From: Sabethes cyaneus
Taxonomy: Eukaryota > Arthropoda > Insecta > Diptera > Culicidae
Direction of reading: 5' to 3'
DNA: 64,000 nt
Assembly: GCF_943734655.1 (NCBI RefSeq)
Contig: NC_071354.1
Coordinates: 76,731,838 to 76,795,837, forward strand
A program made the position numbers and the translations under genes. The stretch's first letter is position 1. Each line of letters opens with the position of its first letter. Below the pieces are notes generated by a model. The model saw nothing but the letters and a program-made list of their open reading frames with translations. It was not told the DNA's origin and did no database searches. Positions 34,562-46,439 of the stretch are shown here, piece after piece.

Positions 34562-37373
34562 TGTCGCAAAGGAGATAAGGTATGGAAGATCCGTGGCGGA
34601 AAGGCCCAGTTTTACCAAAGCGGTGGCGCTACCAACGAACTGGGAACGGGCTTTGTAGTGCTGGGCAGAATGCAGGATCGCGTGATAGATTGGAAGGCGA
34701 CCAACGAGAGATTGTGTGTATTGAGGATAAAGGGCCGTTTCTTCAATTATAGCATCATTAACGTGCACTGCCCGCACGAAGGTAGACCCGACGATGAAAA
34801 AGAAGCGTTCTACGCGAGGCTGGAGGCAAACGTACGACAGCTGCTCGTCACGGGACATAAAGATCGTCATCGGGGATATGAACGCCCAGGTCGGTAGGGA
34901 AGAAATGTATAGACCGGTGGTAGGGCCCCATAGCCTGCACACCGACACAAACGATAACGGCCAACGATGTATAAACTTCGCAGCTTCCCGAGGCCTGGTG
35001 ATCCGAAGCACCTTTTTTCCGCGCAAGGATATCCACAAAGCCACCTGGAGATCACCTGACCAACGTACAATGAACCAAATTGACCACGTTCTCATAGAGG
35101 GCCGGTTTTTCTCTAACATCACGAACGTGCGCTCCCGTCGGGGTTCGGATATTGATTTTGACCATTACCTAGTAGCAGTACATGTGCGCTCAAAGCTGTC
35201 CACCGTATACCGGACACGTCAAAGCCGCCCTCCTCGGCTGAACATCAGGCAGCTAGATAACCCACAAGCTGCCGAGAACTACGCGCGAGTACTGAATGAG
35301 GCACTGCCTTCTTCCGAGGAGTTAGGCGCTTAAAACCTTGAAGACGGTTGGGGCAGAATACGCTCGGCCATCGGAGAGGCCGCTACCGCGGCACTAGGTA
35401 TTAAACCTCGGCGTACACAAAATGATTGGTTTGATGGGGAATGCCAACAAGCGGTGGAGGAGAAAAAAATGCTTGGAAAAATTATCTAAGTATTGCCACT
35501 AGAGAGAACCTGGCCAAATACCGACGAGCTAGGAATCAGTTGACCACGATCCTGAGGAGAAAAAATCGCCAAAAGGAGGACAGAGATCGTGAAGAATTAG
35601 AGCAACTATTCCGAGCTAATGACACGCAGTTTTATGAGAAGGTGAACCAATCTCGGAAGGGCTACACACCGAAACTTGACATGTGTAGGGACGAGGGCGG
35701 GAATCTAATTACAAACGAGCGCGAGGTGGTCGACAGTTGGAAGCAGTTCTTCGATGAACACCTCAATGGCGAAGTCGCAGAAGGAGGCGGAACGCAAAAT
35801 ACCCAGGAGCGCCCATGGAAGATAGTAAGCACCTGATCTATAAGAAGTCAAACGAGAAATCGGGCTGCTGAAGACCAATAAAGCCGCTGGGAAGGACCGC
35901 CTACCGCCTGAGCTTTATAAACATGACGGAGAAATGCTAGCAAAGGCTCTACACTGGGTTATTTCGAGGATTTGGGAGGAGGAAAAGCTACCGGAGGAAT
36001 GGATGGAAGGAGTGGTTTGTCCCATCTACAAAAAGGGTGTTCGGCTAGACTGCTGCAACTATCGTGGTATTACGCTGGTAAACGTCGCCTACAAGGTACT
36101 CTCCCAGATCCTGTTACGCCAGCTGTCACCGATAGCACAACGTTTCGTAGGGAATTATCAGGCGGGTTTCATGGGGGCTCGCGCAACTACGGACCAAATT
36201 TTTACTATCCGACAGATCTTGCAGAAATGTCGGGAGTACAACGTGCCCACGCATCACATCTTTATTGATTTCAAAGCAGCATACGATACAGTCGATCGAG
36301 ACAAGCTATGGCAGATAATGCACGAACACGGTTTTCTGGACAAACTGACGCACATTGGATCGAGTGATTCGTACGCATCTCTGGGACACTCTCGAGTCCC
36401 TTCGAGACGCGACGAGGGTTGAGACAAGGTGACGGTCTATCCTGTATGCTGTTCAACATCGCTCTTGAGGGAGTGATCCGACGAGCGGGCATCGAAACGA
36501 GAGGCACGATTTTTACCAAGAGTAGCCAACTTCTAGGCTTTGCAGATGACTTCGATATCATTGCCAGGAACTTTGCGACGGCGGAGGCAATCTACGCCAG
36601 ACTGAAAGCGGAGTCTAGGAGAATTGGACTAAAAATAAATGCGTCGAAGACCATTTATTTCATGTAATTGAAAGGAAGAGGCTCAAGGGAAACAAACGCG
36701 CGCCTCCCACGGACGGTAACCGTTGACGGCGACGAACTAGAAGTAGTAGAGGAGTTCTTGTATTTGGGATCGCTGGTGACCGCGGACAACAACACTATTA
36801 AGGAGATCCAGCGGCGCATCCAAGCGGGAAATCGGGCCTACTTTGCCCTTCGTAAAACGCTACGATCAGAAAGCATACGCCGCCGCACGAAGCTAACAAT
36901 GTACAAAACCAATATTAGACCGGTAGTTCTTTATGCACTTGAAGCCGTGACGCTGCTTACGGAGGACATACGCGCCCTTGCCGTGTTTGAGCGGAAAGTG
37001 CTGCGGACGATATTTGGCGAAGTACAAACTGAAAGCGGAGAGTGGTGGAGGCGTATGAATCACGAGCTACAGGCACTGCTTGGGGAGACTCCCATCGTAC
37101 ATCTAGCGAAAGTTAGCAGGCTACGGTGGGCCGGACACGTCGTAAGGATTCCGGACGACAGTGCGACGAGAATAGTCCTCTTTAACAACCCCACCGGCAC
37201 CAGGAACAGGGGGGCCCAACGTGCACAATGACTCGACCAGGCCGAAAGCGATTTGCGACTTCTGAGACGACTAGAAAATTGGCGACGAGTGGCCCAAGAC
37301 CGAGTTGAATAGAGACGAGTGCTTCAAACAGCACGAGCCACCCCGGCTCTATGCTGCTGAAGAAGAAGAAGAA
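34562..37373 (+). mobile_element. 5'-truncated RTE-like LINE, 2.8 kb, with 13-bp target-site duplication
   Basis: GTATGGAAGCCCC flanks the element (34,549-34,561 and 37,374-37,386), and the 3' end is a GAA microsatellite, as in RTE elements. The domains run in order: apurinic-type endonuclease (about 34,562-35,330: VIGDMNAQVGREE, MNQIDHVLI, RRGSDIDFDHYLV), linker (35,440-35,840), reverse transcriptase (35,900-36,670: EGVVCPIYKKGVRLDCCNYR, QAGFMGARATTDQIF, FIDFKAAYDTVDR, LRQGDGLSC-type turn, LLGFADDFDI, the catalytic DD) and the C-terminal region (36,668-37,320). Some frames are joined by frameshifts near 34,880, 35,850, 36,340 and 36,660, and a stop lies near 37,231. The 5' end of the endonuclease domain is missing. 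It is dead in cis but young. Confidence 0.93.
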
Positions 37374-37386
37374 GTATGGAAGCCCC

Positions 37387-37695
37387 CCCTCTTAAAGGGG
37401 AGAGGGGTCATAATTTCCCTTCTAAAGAGGGGAGGGGTGTCAATTCACCATAGAAAAAATTCTTGTCTCCAAAAACACCCACATGCCAAATTTTGTTCCA
37501 TTTGCTTGATTAGTTCTCGAGTTACACAGAAATTAGTGTTTCATTTATATAGGAGCCCCACTTCTTAGTGAGGGAAGGGGTCTCTAACCATCATAAGAAC
37601 CTTCACTGGCCCCAAAAACTCCTACATGCAAATTTTCACGACGATCGGTTCAGTAGTTCTCGATTCTATAAGGAACATACCGAAAGACAGACAGA
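37387..37695. repeat. Right part of the split dispersed repeat
   Basis: About 1.5 tandem units, each with …GGAAGCCCC(C)…, GTCTCCAAAAAC and a (TTTGCTTGATTAGTTCTCGA)-type segment. It ends in AGACAGACAGAACC and passes directly into the heptamer tract. Confidence 0.65.
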
Positions 37696-38880
37696 ACCTG
37701 AAAATAGGAAATTGGAAGTTAAAAATTGAAAGCTAGAATTTGGAAGTTAAAAGTTAGATGTTGAAAATCGTAAGCTGGCAATCGTAACTTGGAAAACACG
37801 GAAATTAGAGGTTAGAAGTGGAATTTGGAAGCTAAAAGTTAGAAGTGGAAAATGGAGATTGAATGATGAAGGTTAAAAGTTGAAAGATGGAATCTGGAAC
37901 ACGGAAGTTGGAAGTCGTAAATTAGAAGTTCGATGCTTAAACTTGGAAATTTACAGTTTAATATTGTGAATTGAAAGTTTAAAATTAAAAATCGAAAATT
38001 GGAAGCTGAAAAATGAAATTCGGGAGTTGAAAGTAGAAAGTGAAAGCTGGAAATTGGAAGTTGAAAATTGGAAGCGGCAAATTGAAAGTTGAAAGTTGAA
38101 AGCTGGATAGTGCACGTTGGAGGATGGAATTTGAAAGTAGGTAGTTGGAAGCTGGATGGTAGAATCGGAAAATAGAGGATGGAAGTTGTAAGCTGGAAAT
38201 CGGAAGTTGGTAATTTTAAAGCTTGCAATATTAAAGTTGGAAATTGAAATTCGGAGTTGAAGGTGGAAAGCGAAAGCTGGAGGTTGGAAATTGGAAATTG
38301 ATAGCTGAAAGTTGGAATCTGAACGTTGCAAATAAGAAATTGGAAGTTGAAAGTCAGAAGCTGGAAGTCGCCAGTTGAAAGCAGTAAGTTAGAAGTTGGA
38401 AGTTATAAATTGGGAGTTGGAAGTTGAAAGTTGGGAGCTGGAAATTTTAAGTTGAAAATTGAAAATTCAAAGTTGGAGGTCAGAAGTTGGAAGTTAAAAT
38501 TTAGAAAATGGAAGTTGGAAATTGGTAGTTGAAAGTTGGACGTTGGAAGTTGGTAGTTGGAACTTTAAAGTTGGAGGTTGAAGCTCGGGTGCTGGAAGTT
38601 GAAAGCAGGAATTCGGAAGTTGGAAATAAGAAGATGGAAATTGAAAGTTGGAAGGATGTTCGGAATTGGCAATTGGAAGTTAGAAGTTAAAAGTTAGAAG
38701 TTAGAAATTGGATTTAGAAATTCGAAATTATAAGCTGGAAACTGGAAAGTGAAAGCTTAAAGTTGAAAATCAAAAATTGGAAGCTAAAATTTGATAGTTA
38801 GGAATCGGAGGTAGAAACTGGAAGCTAGAAGTTGGAAATTAGAAGTTGGATGTTAAAATTTGGAAGCTGGAGTTGGGCCG
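37696..38880. repeat. Decayed heptamer satellite (GTTGAAA / GTTGGAA), opposite orientation
   Basis: Nearly 1.2 kb is built from seven-base purine-rich units such as GTTGAAA, GTTGGAA, GAAATTG and GAAGCTG. GTTGAAA is the complement of the TTTCAAC unit in the array at 5,109-6,010. Much more mutated than that array, so older. Confidence 0.9.
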
Positions 38881-39359
38881 TTCGTTTAACGTTCGTTTAA
38901 AGCATTAAATTCTACACAGTCGCCTCGTCCACCGCACAACACCAGCTTGCCACAAACAGCTTCTCTCGCTTCCAATAGTTTATGGAGTTTTCTTTAGATT
39001 CCACTTGTCGATGGACTAACATAACTCAACTGGTCAGAGCTCTGGCGTGTAGAGAGGGTCCTTGTTTTTTGGCAGCACCTTCACGTTGTTAGCGGCATAT
39101 CCCTCCACTGTTTTTGTTCCGCTATACCAAATCAGGCTAAAACAACACGGAACAATCGTGATGCTTCAGTATAGGCAGCAGAGGTATTTACAGACATTTG
39201 TTCTAGTGAATTTTCTGGTTGATGGTCGTGGTTACAATAAAAATGCCGGTTTTCAAACCACAGGCAAAAACCCGCCAACTCCGATATTGTTTATTGAACA
39301 ATATTGAATCATATTTCATATGCTTGAAAATGTCTGTCACCTATCCACTCTCTGTAGCC

Positions 39360-39748
39360 CTATGAAACTCGTACCCGAAAAGATGCTTTTCCTGTTTGTC
39401 TTTTAAAGCAGGTTTCGCAGTCCATCATCACGCAATCGAACTTCGTCTGCATCGTCATGTAAAGCTTCCGAGATCGTGTTTTGACCGTTTTGATCCATTC
39501 ATCATCGCGATGCCTTATAAGTCGAAAGTTCAGCTCCGTTCTAAACTCAATGCACGGTTGTGAATAACACTCTGCACTTGTTTGCGACATTTTGGATGGA
39601 GATGTACCTCTTTGTATCGTCGCTGCAGCTTCCGGCATTCGATTTTCTTGTTGCAATAGTGACAATAGATTTTGCCACTTTCAACGATTTCGCTAACAGC
39701 GATGTGCGAGTAGTTTGGATTTTCATCAAAATCAAAATAATTCTTCAT
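39360..39748 (-). pseudogene. Unrecognised protein-coding remnant with a Cys/His motif
   Basis: Two overlapping minus-strand frames look protein-like. One (39,530-39,748) has KIYCHYCNKKIECRKLQ and VHLHPKC, a possible zinc knuckle. The other (39,360-39,665) has IEFRTELNFRLIRHRDDEW and MMDCETCFKRQ. A frameshift between them would join one frame to the other. Not recognised; possibly a transposon gene. Confidence 0.35.
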
Positions 39749-39855
39749 GCAAGCACCTATAAAATAAGGGGTTTTCAGAATTGTTATTGCACCATCAGTG
39801 CTTCAAATTTTGAACACAATTCACAAAACCCTTTAATTTTCGACAGAAAGGTAGG

Positions 39856-40808
39856 TAGAGTAGGGCGGGGCATAAGTGCGATGTTGTAAGTTGTCATCAA
39901 TTTTCATGAAATATAAAGAAGCACAACAACAAAATATATTTTATATTGATGCAATAACTCAATATCTTCACATTCAACTATAAATCACCCGGAATAATAG
40001 TGTTATGCAAAACAAATTTTTCATTTTTTCTGAACAAGTGCCGATTCGCACTTTTACCCCACTAGCGGGGCAAAAGTTCGAATACCGCGGGGTAAAAGTG
40101 CGAAGCTCGAATCCATGAAATTAGCACAGCAGTAGCCAACGAAACTATATTATCTTCAGTCTGCGATATGTTTCGGTAAGAAATATTCTCAATTTGCACT
40201 TTTCCTATTTTGCGCTGGTGTATTGCAGCCTCCGGCAGATCGAAACTTTACCAAACGTTGTTTTTAGTTTCATCAGTGGAAAAACACTGTTTTCCTTCGG
40301 CCAACATCTGCATGGCACACAGTTTTCTGTAGATCTTCCATTTCTAGGATCTGTATTATAGTGCCTAAAACTGTATACAATTACCTATGCTTTTTTATGA
40401 TTCGCACTTTTGCCCCATCCGTGAATCGCACTTATGCCCCGCTAGGCGCTTGACGGGGTGTGATTAAATTATGGAAAAGCGAAATATATTTTGTAAATTC
40501 CTTTCACCGTATTTTCAAAACAGATATGTGAGTGATGTGAAATGTTGCCACAAATTTTCAACAAGTAATATTCTCCTGTTGATATCGTATTTGCCGTATA
40601 ACGAAAATTTACATCAAAACCGCCCTAAAATAACATTTGCACATAACTCAGCAACTATGCTTCGTAAGCATTCAAAGTTTACGTTAGATTCAAGCTGTTA
40701 AAGTAGTCACCCATCCATGCCAATGTAGACAATTTACTTGGAATCTGCACCGATAAATCATTAAATCGCACTTTTATCCCCATCGCACTTTTGCCCCTCC
40801 TTACTCTA
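39856..40808. mobile_element. TIR element, TAGAGTAGGG type, with repeated terminal motifs
   Basis: Ends TAGAGTAGGGCGGGGCATAA and the inverted …TTTTGCCCCTCCTTACTCTA. The GGGGCA(A/T)AAGTGCGA motif recurs inside in both orientations (about 40,045-40,110 and 40,405-40,447). 953 bp, no transposase frame seen. Probably non-autonomous; TA at both ends. Confidence 0.85.
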
Positions 40809-41044
40809 TATTATACATTAGGTTTGCACTGCATGATTTCACTTGAGCGACGTCTTTTTGTGTCGATTTTTTCCGCGTGTCGCTAAAATACTTCGTTATG
40901 AAATTAGTAACAAAATAAGCAGAAGGGTTTAAGGAAGCGAAATCTGAAATTAAAATTAAAATTGATTTTTTGTTTTAATTTTCGTCGACCTCAACTCTGC
41001 AGTAATTTCATTTTAGTTTACTTATGTATATATAGTTTAGCCAT

Positions 41045-41969
41045 TAGGGGAGTGTCGTCGTGGTTGGGCCACGTTTTGGAATTTGCCCATAACTTTCGTT
41101 TCAAAAGGAATTTTGGAAATCTAAATACATTATTGCAAAGGTCTAAAAAAAAGGTATATTTCCGGAAAGTTTTGAACTGATTGCTTAAAAAATAAAAAAG
41201 TTATAGGCATTTACGTGAAGACAAAAAATGTTGTCATAGTCGGGCCATGTTGTACAGGTTGGGCCTCCGCAGAAAATGTAAGACATACGTATTGAAATTT
41301 TATATAGAGACATGAAAAGAATGAATTCCGTGAACAACGGCTCAGATAGGTATAAATACCCTATTTTTAATTGCATTTTTGCGAAATTTTGGCGATCTTG
41401 TAAAATCAATATTGCTACACTCGCCTTTTCCGAAGTGTACAACTACAATGAAAAAACACCAAAAATCTAGGTTTTCATCGTATTAATTATGCTTTATTTC
41501 ATCACATTTTACGAAACTGACATTCTCTAGCGATTATTGCGCTTCTGCGCTTAAAATTATGGTGGCCCAACCATGACTACTCAAGTGGCCCGACCTGTGC
41601 AAATAGCGCTTTTCTAGTATTTTACCTTAGCCTTCCCAAACACATTGCTGGAGGGGATTTTTCTATAGTCTTCGTATGCAGCACAACACACTTTATACAT
41701 TTTCAAAATTTATCTCGATAATTGCATTTCATGAATCATTTCTTGAAGAAAAGTTCATTGCGCCTGGAAAACTTTTTTTGAAAGATTTAGTCACTGAATT
41801 CAGTGCGGGTGTTTTGAATACATGATTGAAACTCACAATATTGTGAAAAGTTAGTTATCACAGTAAGAAGTTTTACAATGGTTGTATCATAGATATCATG
41901 AGTTACTAAAACTGTAAAATCGTGATGGCCCGACCATAACAGTGGCCCGACGATAACGACAATACCCTA
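41045..41969. mobile_element. TIR element, TAGGGGAGTG type, with repeated terminal motifs
   Basis: Ends TAGGGGAGTGTCGTCGTGG and the inverted …CGATAACGACAATACCCTA. The motif GGTTGGGCCA / TGGCCCGACC recurs inside at about 41,240-41,272, 41,562-41,600 and 41,925-41,950. 925 bp, TA at both ends, no coding region. Same design as the elements at 39,856 and 55,727. Confidence 0.85.
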
Positions 41970-42379
41970 CTGCTTTAATTCTCTGCTGATAAAAATGAAT
42001 TAAAACTAGAAGTAAGGCTGATATAAGAAGCAGATTCTGCTTTCTGCATAGTTGTTCTAGGGTATGTGTTTCATATGGCAAATGTTAAAAAAAACTGTAA
42101 TGAGAGTATATTAAAACAACACAAAGATCCTCGGATTGTACCAAAAAGTGCAGTGAAACATTCAGTAATGGGTTCAGAGTGTATTAAAACATGGCAAGGA
42201 ATAACACCAAAAACAGTTCTGGAAAAGCAAAGTATTATATGATGCTAAACAGTATTTAATACAAAAAACCGGTAAAATAGAAACATGCACAACCCGAACA
42301 AAATGATTAGCGCTCAAAATTCAATCAGCACACAAAAAGAAAAACACATTCTTCAAAAATCCATTCTACAGGGGGATCC

Positions 42380-42950
42380 CAATAAGGCACTCCATTTCAC
42401 CTGCTCCCTGTAAGGTTCCCGAACGGATTGAGAGTCGCATAGTGTCGCGAAGCAACACGCACGCACGGCAAATGGCCAATTCACGGATAGAAAAAAAAAC
42501 AAGACGAAATGAATCATTTAATAAACAAAGCTCGTAATTACTGTTGCGACCGCAACGCGTGCAATCGCTTCAGGCTGCCATTCGCAAGGTCAACACGGTG
42601 GAACACAGCAGCCAGTGCAGCGCTCCCGCATCGGTTCTCGCTCGCGCTTTCGACGGAAAAGCTCAGTGACAAGTATGACGTTTGTTTGATTGTTTGCTTG
42701 TAATCTGATGCCCAACCCACATCGCATCGCACAGCAGCGGCATCATGCGGAATTACTCGTTTCCGAAAATGTGGTATCACAGCCACGACACGGCACAGGT
42801 GTAGCTCTTATCTCTACGGTTGTCAGGCAAATAAAAGTTGGTCGTTTCCGCGTCAAAAGTCACACAACCACCAAGCAAAGTTGAAGATGACACGAGAACC
42901 AAATAGGTACACTGTTTACGCTGCCTCGCGTCGCGAGTGCTCGGCTAAGC
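42380..42950. other. GC-richer block inside the large putative Nplp1 intron
   Basis: Markedly less AT-rich than its surroundings, with several CG-rich stretches (GCGACCGCAACGCGTGC, CGCATCGCACAGCAGCGG) and a short AAATAAAAG. No conserved frame. It could be a promoter or enhancer for an alternative transcript, or old inserted DNA. Confidence 0.3.
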
Positions 42951-43810
42951 GTGATTCGAGATGAGTTGTAAGGTTTTGATTTTGAGATATACGAAAATTT
43001 GCATATATAAAATTTGTAAAGCAATAGAGGAATAACCTAAAATAATTGAACAGTGCTCCAAGAAGATAGGTTTGAAACGATAGGAATGATAGATTTTGAA
43101 CTGTATCTTCTATAGTTATTCATCGTAAACTTTCTAACAAAGAGTGTGGATCAATTTTTGGCTGTCAATTAAGATTTTCATTTACATTTGGTGTCCGATA
43201 TTATTATCTAACACAGCGTACAGTGTGAGACCCTTTCGATGCGGATTCGAGGAGCATGACAATGGTGATTCGTGCCTTTTGACGAGATTTGAGCATTCGA
43301 TTTAGCGAAATGACTGTGATATGATAGTTTCTAGAACATGTATGTTTTGAATTTTTACTGGCGTCAGTTACATGGGTTTAATTTTGCTTATTACAATCAT
43401 TGTACCGTTACGACTGTTACTGTTACTGATATTGCTGCTATTTGCAGATTTTACTTGTACATAAACAATACTATTGCAAAAGTTGACAGATTGCATCAAT
43501 TTTTTGGCCTTGTTATGCCTGCCAACTCTTTCTGCCCATTGAACATTTTCGCTACGATCTGCTCTTTGCAGAGGTGTAAGGTGTGAAGAAATGTCTTCAT
43601 TGTGAGGAACAAAGAAGACTTTTGATTTAGTGTGGTGCAAGGTGAAGACATGCCTTCACAATGCAACTTCAATGGGCTGGAAAGACGATGAAGACAAATG
43701 AAGTCATTTATCCTTGCCTCGTGAAAACTTTTGTCAAAAACACCTAACATCCCTCCTCACTCACACAAAGGCTCTGACGATAACACTACAAACGAAACCG
43801 TATTTTTGTT

Positions 43811-44113
43811 ATAGACCATTACACGGGAGCTCCTAACCACACTTTTTTGACAGCACTTGGTGGTTTGTTTACATGGTGTTACAGTTTGAATCTTGGTTTG
43901 AATTGAGTTTTCTATCTTTGTCCGGCAGATAATGATAAAAAATTATAGTTTTTATTTAAGAGAAAGCACCTTACATGCGTTTTAAAGCACCAAGATGCAG
44001 TAATCCTTCACGAAATTTCAAATCGAAACCGGTGGATGTAACAAGAAACATGTAAACAAACCACCAAGTGGTGTCTTTTGACGACAAAATGACGTCATCG
44101 CAAAATGATCTAT
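43811..44113. mobile_element. MITE with long inverted arms
   Basis: ATAGACCATTAC… and …GATGACGTCAT…AATGATCTAT form the ends. The strongest arms are ACTTGGTGGTTTGTTTACAT (43,857 on) and its complement at 44,050-44,070. About 300 bp, no coding. Confidence 0.75.
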
Positions 44114-45439
44114 TGTAAAGCAAGAGGTTGACACAATGATATAGGTGCGCTAATATCGCGGCTCTAAACACACGGTTAAAAGCTATGGTAACACGGAAAT
44201 TTGCTGATTTTCTTGCATTGAACAGGCCCCCGTTATTCACACCCTGAAGAGAGAATGACATTACGACGCAGACCGGTTTCATGTCATAAAATATTGGTTC
44301 CGTTCTGGTTGAACGGACTACAGTTGAAAACTATAAAGCATATTTTGCATTTGCAACATATTTTCATAATCTTTCGCAACCCATTCGCAATTCCCAAATT
44401 CAAGATAGCATTAGAAAAACACCCAGTTTTCAAGATGTTAAGGTGCGCTTAAAATCTACTTTTTTGAAAACTGTCCAACCCACGCGCGTAGCCAGAAATC
44501 TTCCTTGCGGGGGGTTTACAAGAAAAAAATCTGACATAGTCTAACCGTAAGGAGTTTATTCAGAAAATAGACTCCAACCCCATGGAAAACCAGGGGTCTG
44601 CTGTTTCGAGGCGTTGAAAGTGTTGTTGTCATTATTAAACAACCTTTTGTGCTTGGTTGGCTGGTTCAATATTCGAACACCTCGTGTCAATGGTCGTCTC
44701 GATGACGATTACTCACTAAAGAAATTTTTCATGTTTTACCAATTTTTTGGAAAGCTAATGCACCAATATTGCGAACCGTCCTTCGGTCTGAATCGGTCTT
44801 TTTGGGTGGACCAATCAGATTGCAATGCAGTTTGACAGTGGATCACAGACGTTCGTCGAGTGTGTTTGACAGAACATGTCTATGCTGGAGCCATCTGTAA
44901 GATTTTTCAGGTTTTTCAATGATCCATTGTAATGGTATATGTTTGATCTACTTCGTGCTCGTACCGTATTGAGAAGTTATCTCCAATGCACTCTGGACCG
45001 AGCTTAGATTATAAAGAATATAGATACGCCATTCTTTGCAGATTCAATCGTCAGTAAAGTGGCGCCTAACGGTAAGAGGATTTGCTGACCTGTCATAGTG
45101 TTCGTAAAGCGTTCTCATAGGCACACGTCATCTGTCACTAACACTTGTGTAAAATGAGAAGGCCATACAACGACAATGCTAATCTAGTAAACCTTACCAC
45201 CAGTAGATAGTACTGAAGGCATTCTTTTTGCTCATGTATGAGAAAATCATACACTGGCATATCTAGTTCCTTTAATAATCTAAGTTCCAGGGCTACTCTT
45301 CGTTAATTCTTTGAGCGTTTCGGCACTTGTAAGTTAACTTTGATCAGGTCGAGCAAGTCCTCTTTTCTCAAGAAACAATGAGCGTTTCATTGCACATGTC
45401 TACTGGCTCTGCAAACCGAAATTGGTCTTCAAGGCTTTG

Positions 45440-45477
45440 ATAAGAGCGCAATAAAACTCGAATTGTTGCTTGGATTA
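45440..45477. repeat. Half copy of the 20,100 MITE
   Basis: ATAAGAGCGCAATAAAACTC followed by TGTTGCTTGGATT matches the right half of 20,100-20,190. Confidence 0.6.
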
Positions 45478-45551
45478 AAAGTATAAATTTCAGTGTGACG
45501 TCTATCATCCTTGCGTCGTGGTCGCCTCACCGTAACAACCTGATTTTCACC

Positions 45552-46253
45552 ATATGGGTCATTTCACGTCAAGTGACCGAGAAAAAGTTCAAACGTGTAA
45601 TCGACCTTCATGGATTTGAACCAAATTTTGCCAGATTGTTCGTTTTCGGCCAGTAAAAGTCGGGAAGTAAAAATCCAAAATTTGGTGCCGATCGGACATT
45701 CCCTCGATTAATGGGAGCACCTTCAAGAAAAAGTTATTTGGCTCTTAGTTTCACATTCAAAATAGAGGATTGCTTGCTTTAAAACGCTGTATCTCGGGAT
45801 CGGCGAAGAATACCTGAGGGCGATAAGTGATTCTTATGTAAAAAAAATTGCAAAACACGATAAAGTTGGAACTTTTGAGATCAAATTGTCTTCATTGAGA
45901 GAAAAATGTAAATTTAGTTTTCAAATTGGGTTTAAACATATTTGGCAGCACTGGTGCTCAAAAATAATATTTTTTCGAATTCTTTGGGTAATTTCCTTTG
46001 AAAATGTGAAAATAGTGTCTTTCTAAACCTAATACTTCCGGAGATATAAGCAAAAGAAAATGAGAGGTTTTGACAAAAACGGGTATTTTTCTTCAAAATG
46101 GAGATGCTCCCATTAATCGAGGGAATGTCCGATCGGCATCAAATTTTAGATTTATACTACCTAACCGAAAGCGAACAATCTGGCAAAATTTGGTTCAAAT
46201 CCGTGAAGGTCGATTACACGGGTGTCGGACACTTCGCGTGGAATGATCCATAT
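45552..46253. mobile_element. 700-bp element with about 170-bp terminal inverted repeats
   Basis: ATATGGGTCATTTCACG at the left and …GGAATGATCCATAT at the right are inverted. Pairing continues for about 170 bp, including TCGACCTTCA(T/C)GGATTTG and CGGACATTCCCTCGATTAAT. The middle is about 360 bp without a long frame. A long-TIR MITE. Confidence 0.9.
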
Positions 46254-46439
46254 GTATGATGGATATCTTTCCATAGAGTGCCTGCGGCTCGTGATTTGTG
46301 CGCCCTCGCCACTCTCCGCTTTCTGTTTGCATTTCACCTAAAATACTTCATGACACCTTTCGTAGGAATACATTTCTCGTAAGCTAAGTTAAATCTCAAG
46401 TCGGTAATGAACTACCGGTTTAATTAGTGTTTAGTACAT

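Noticed and set aside
34520..35122. 200-codon minus-strand frame
   Set aside because: Antisense of the LINE endonuclease domain.
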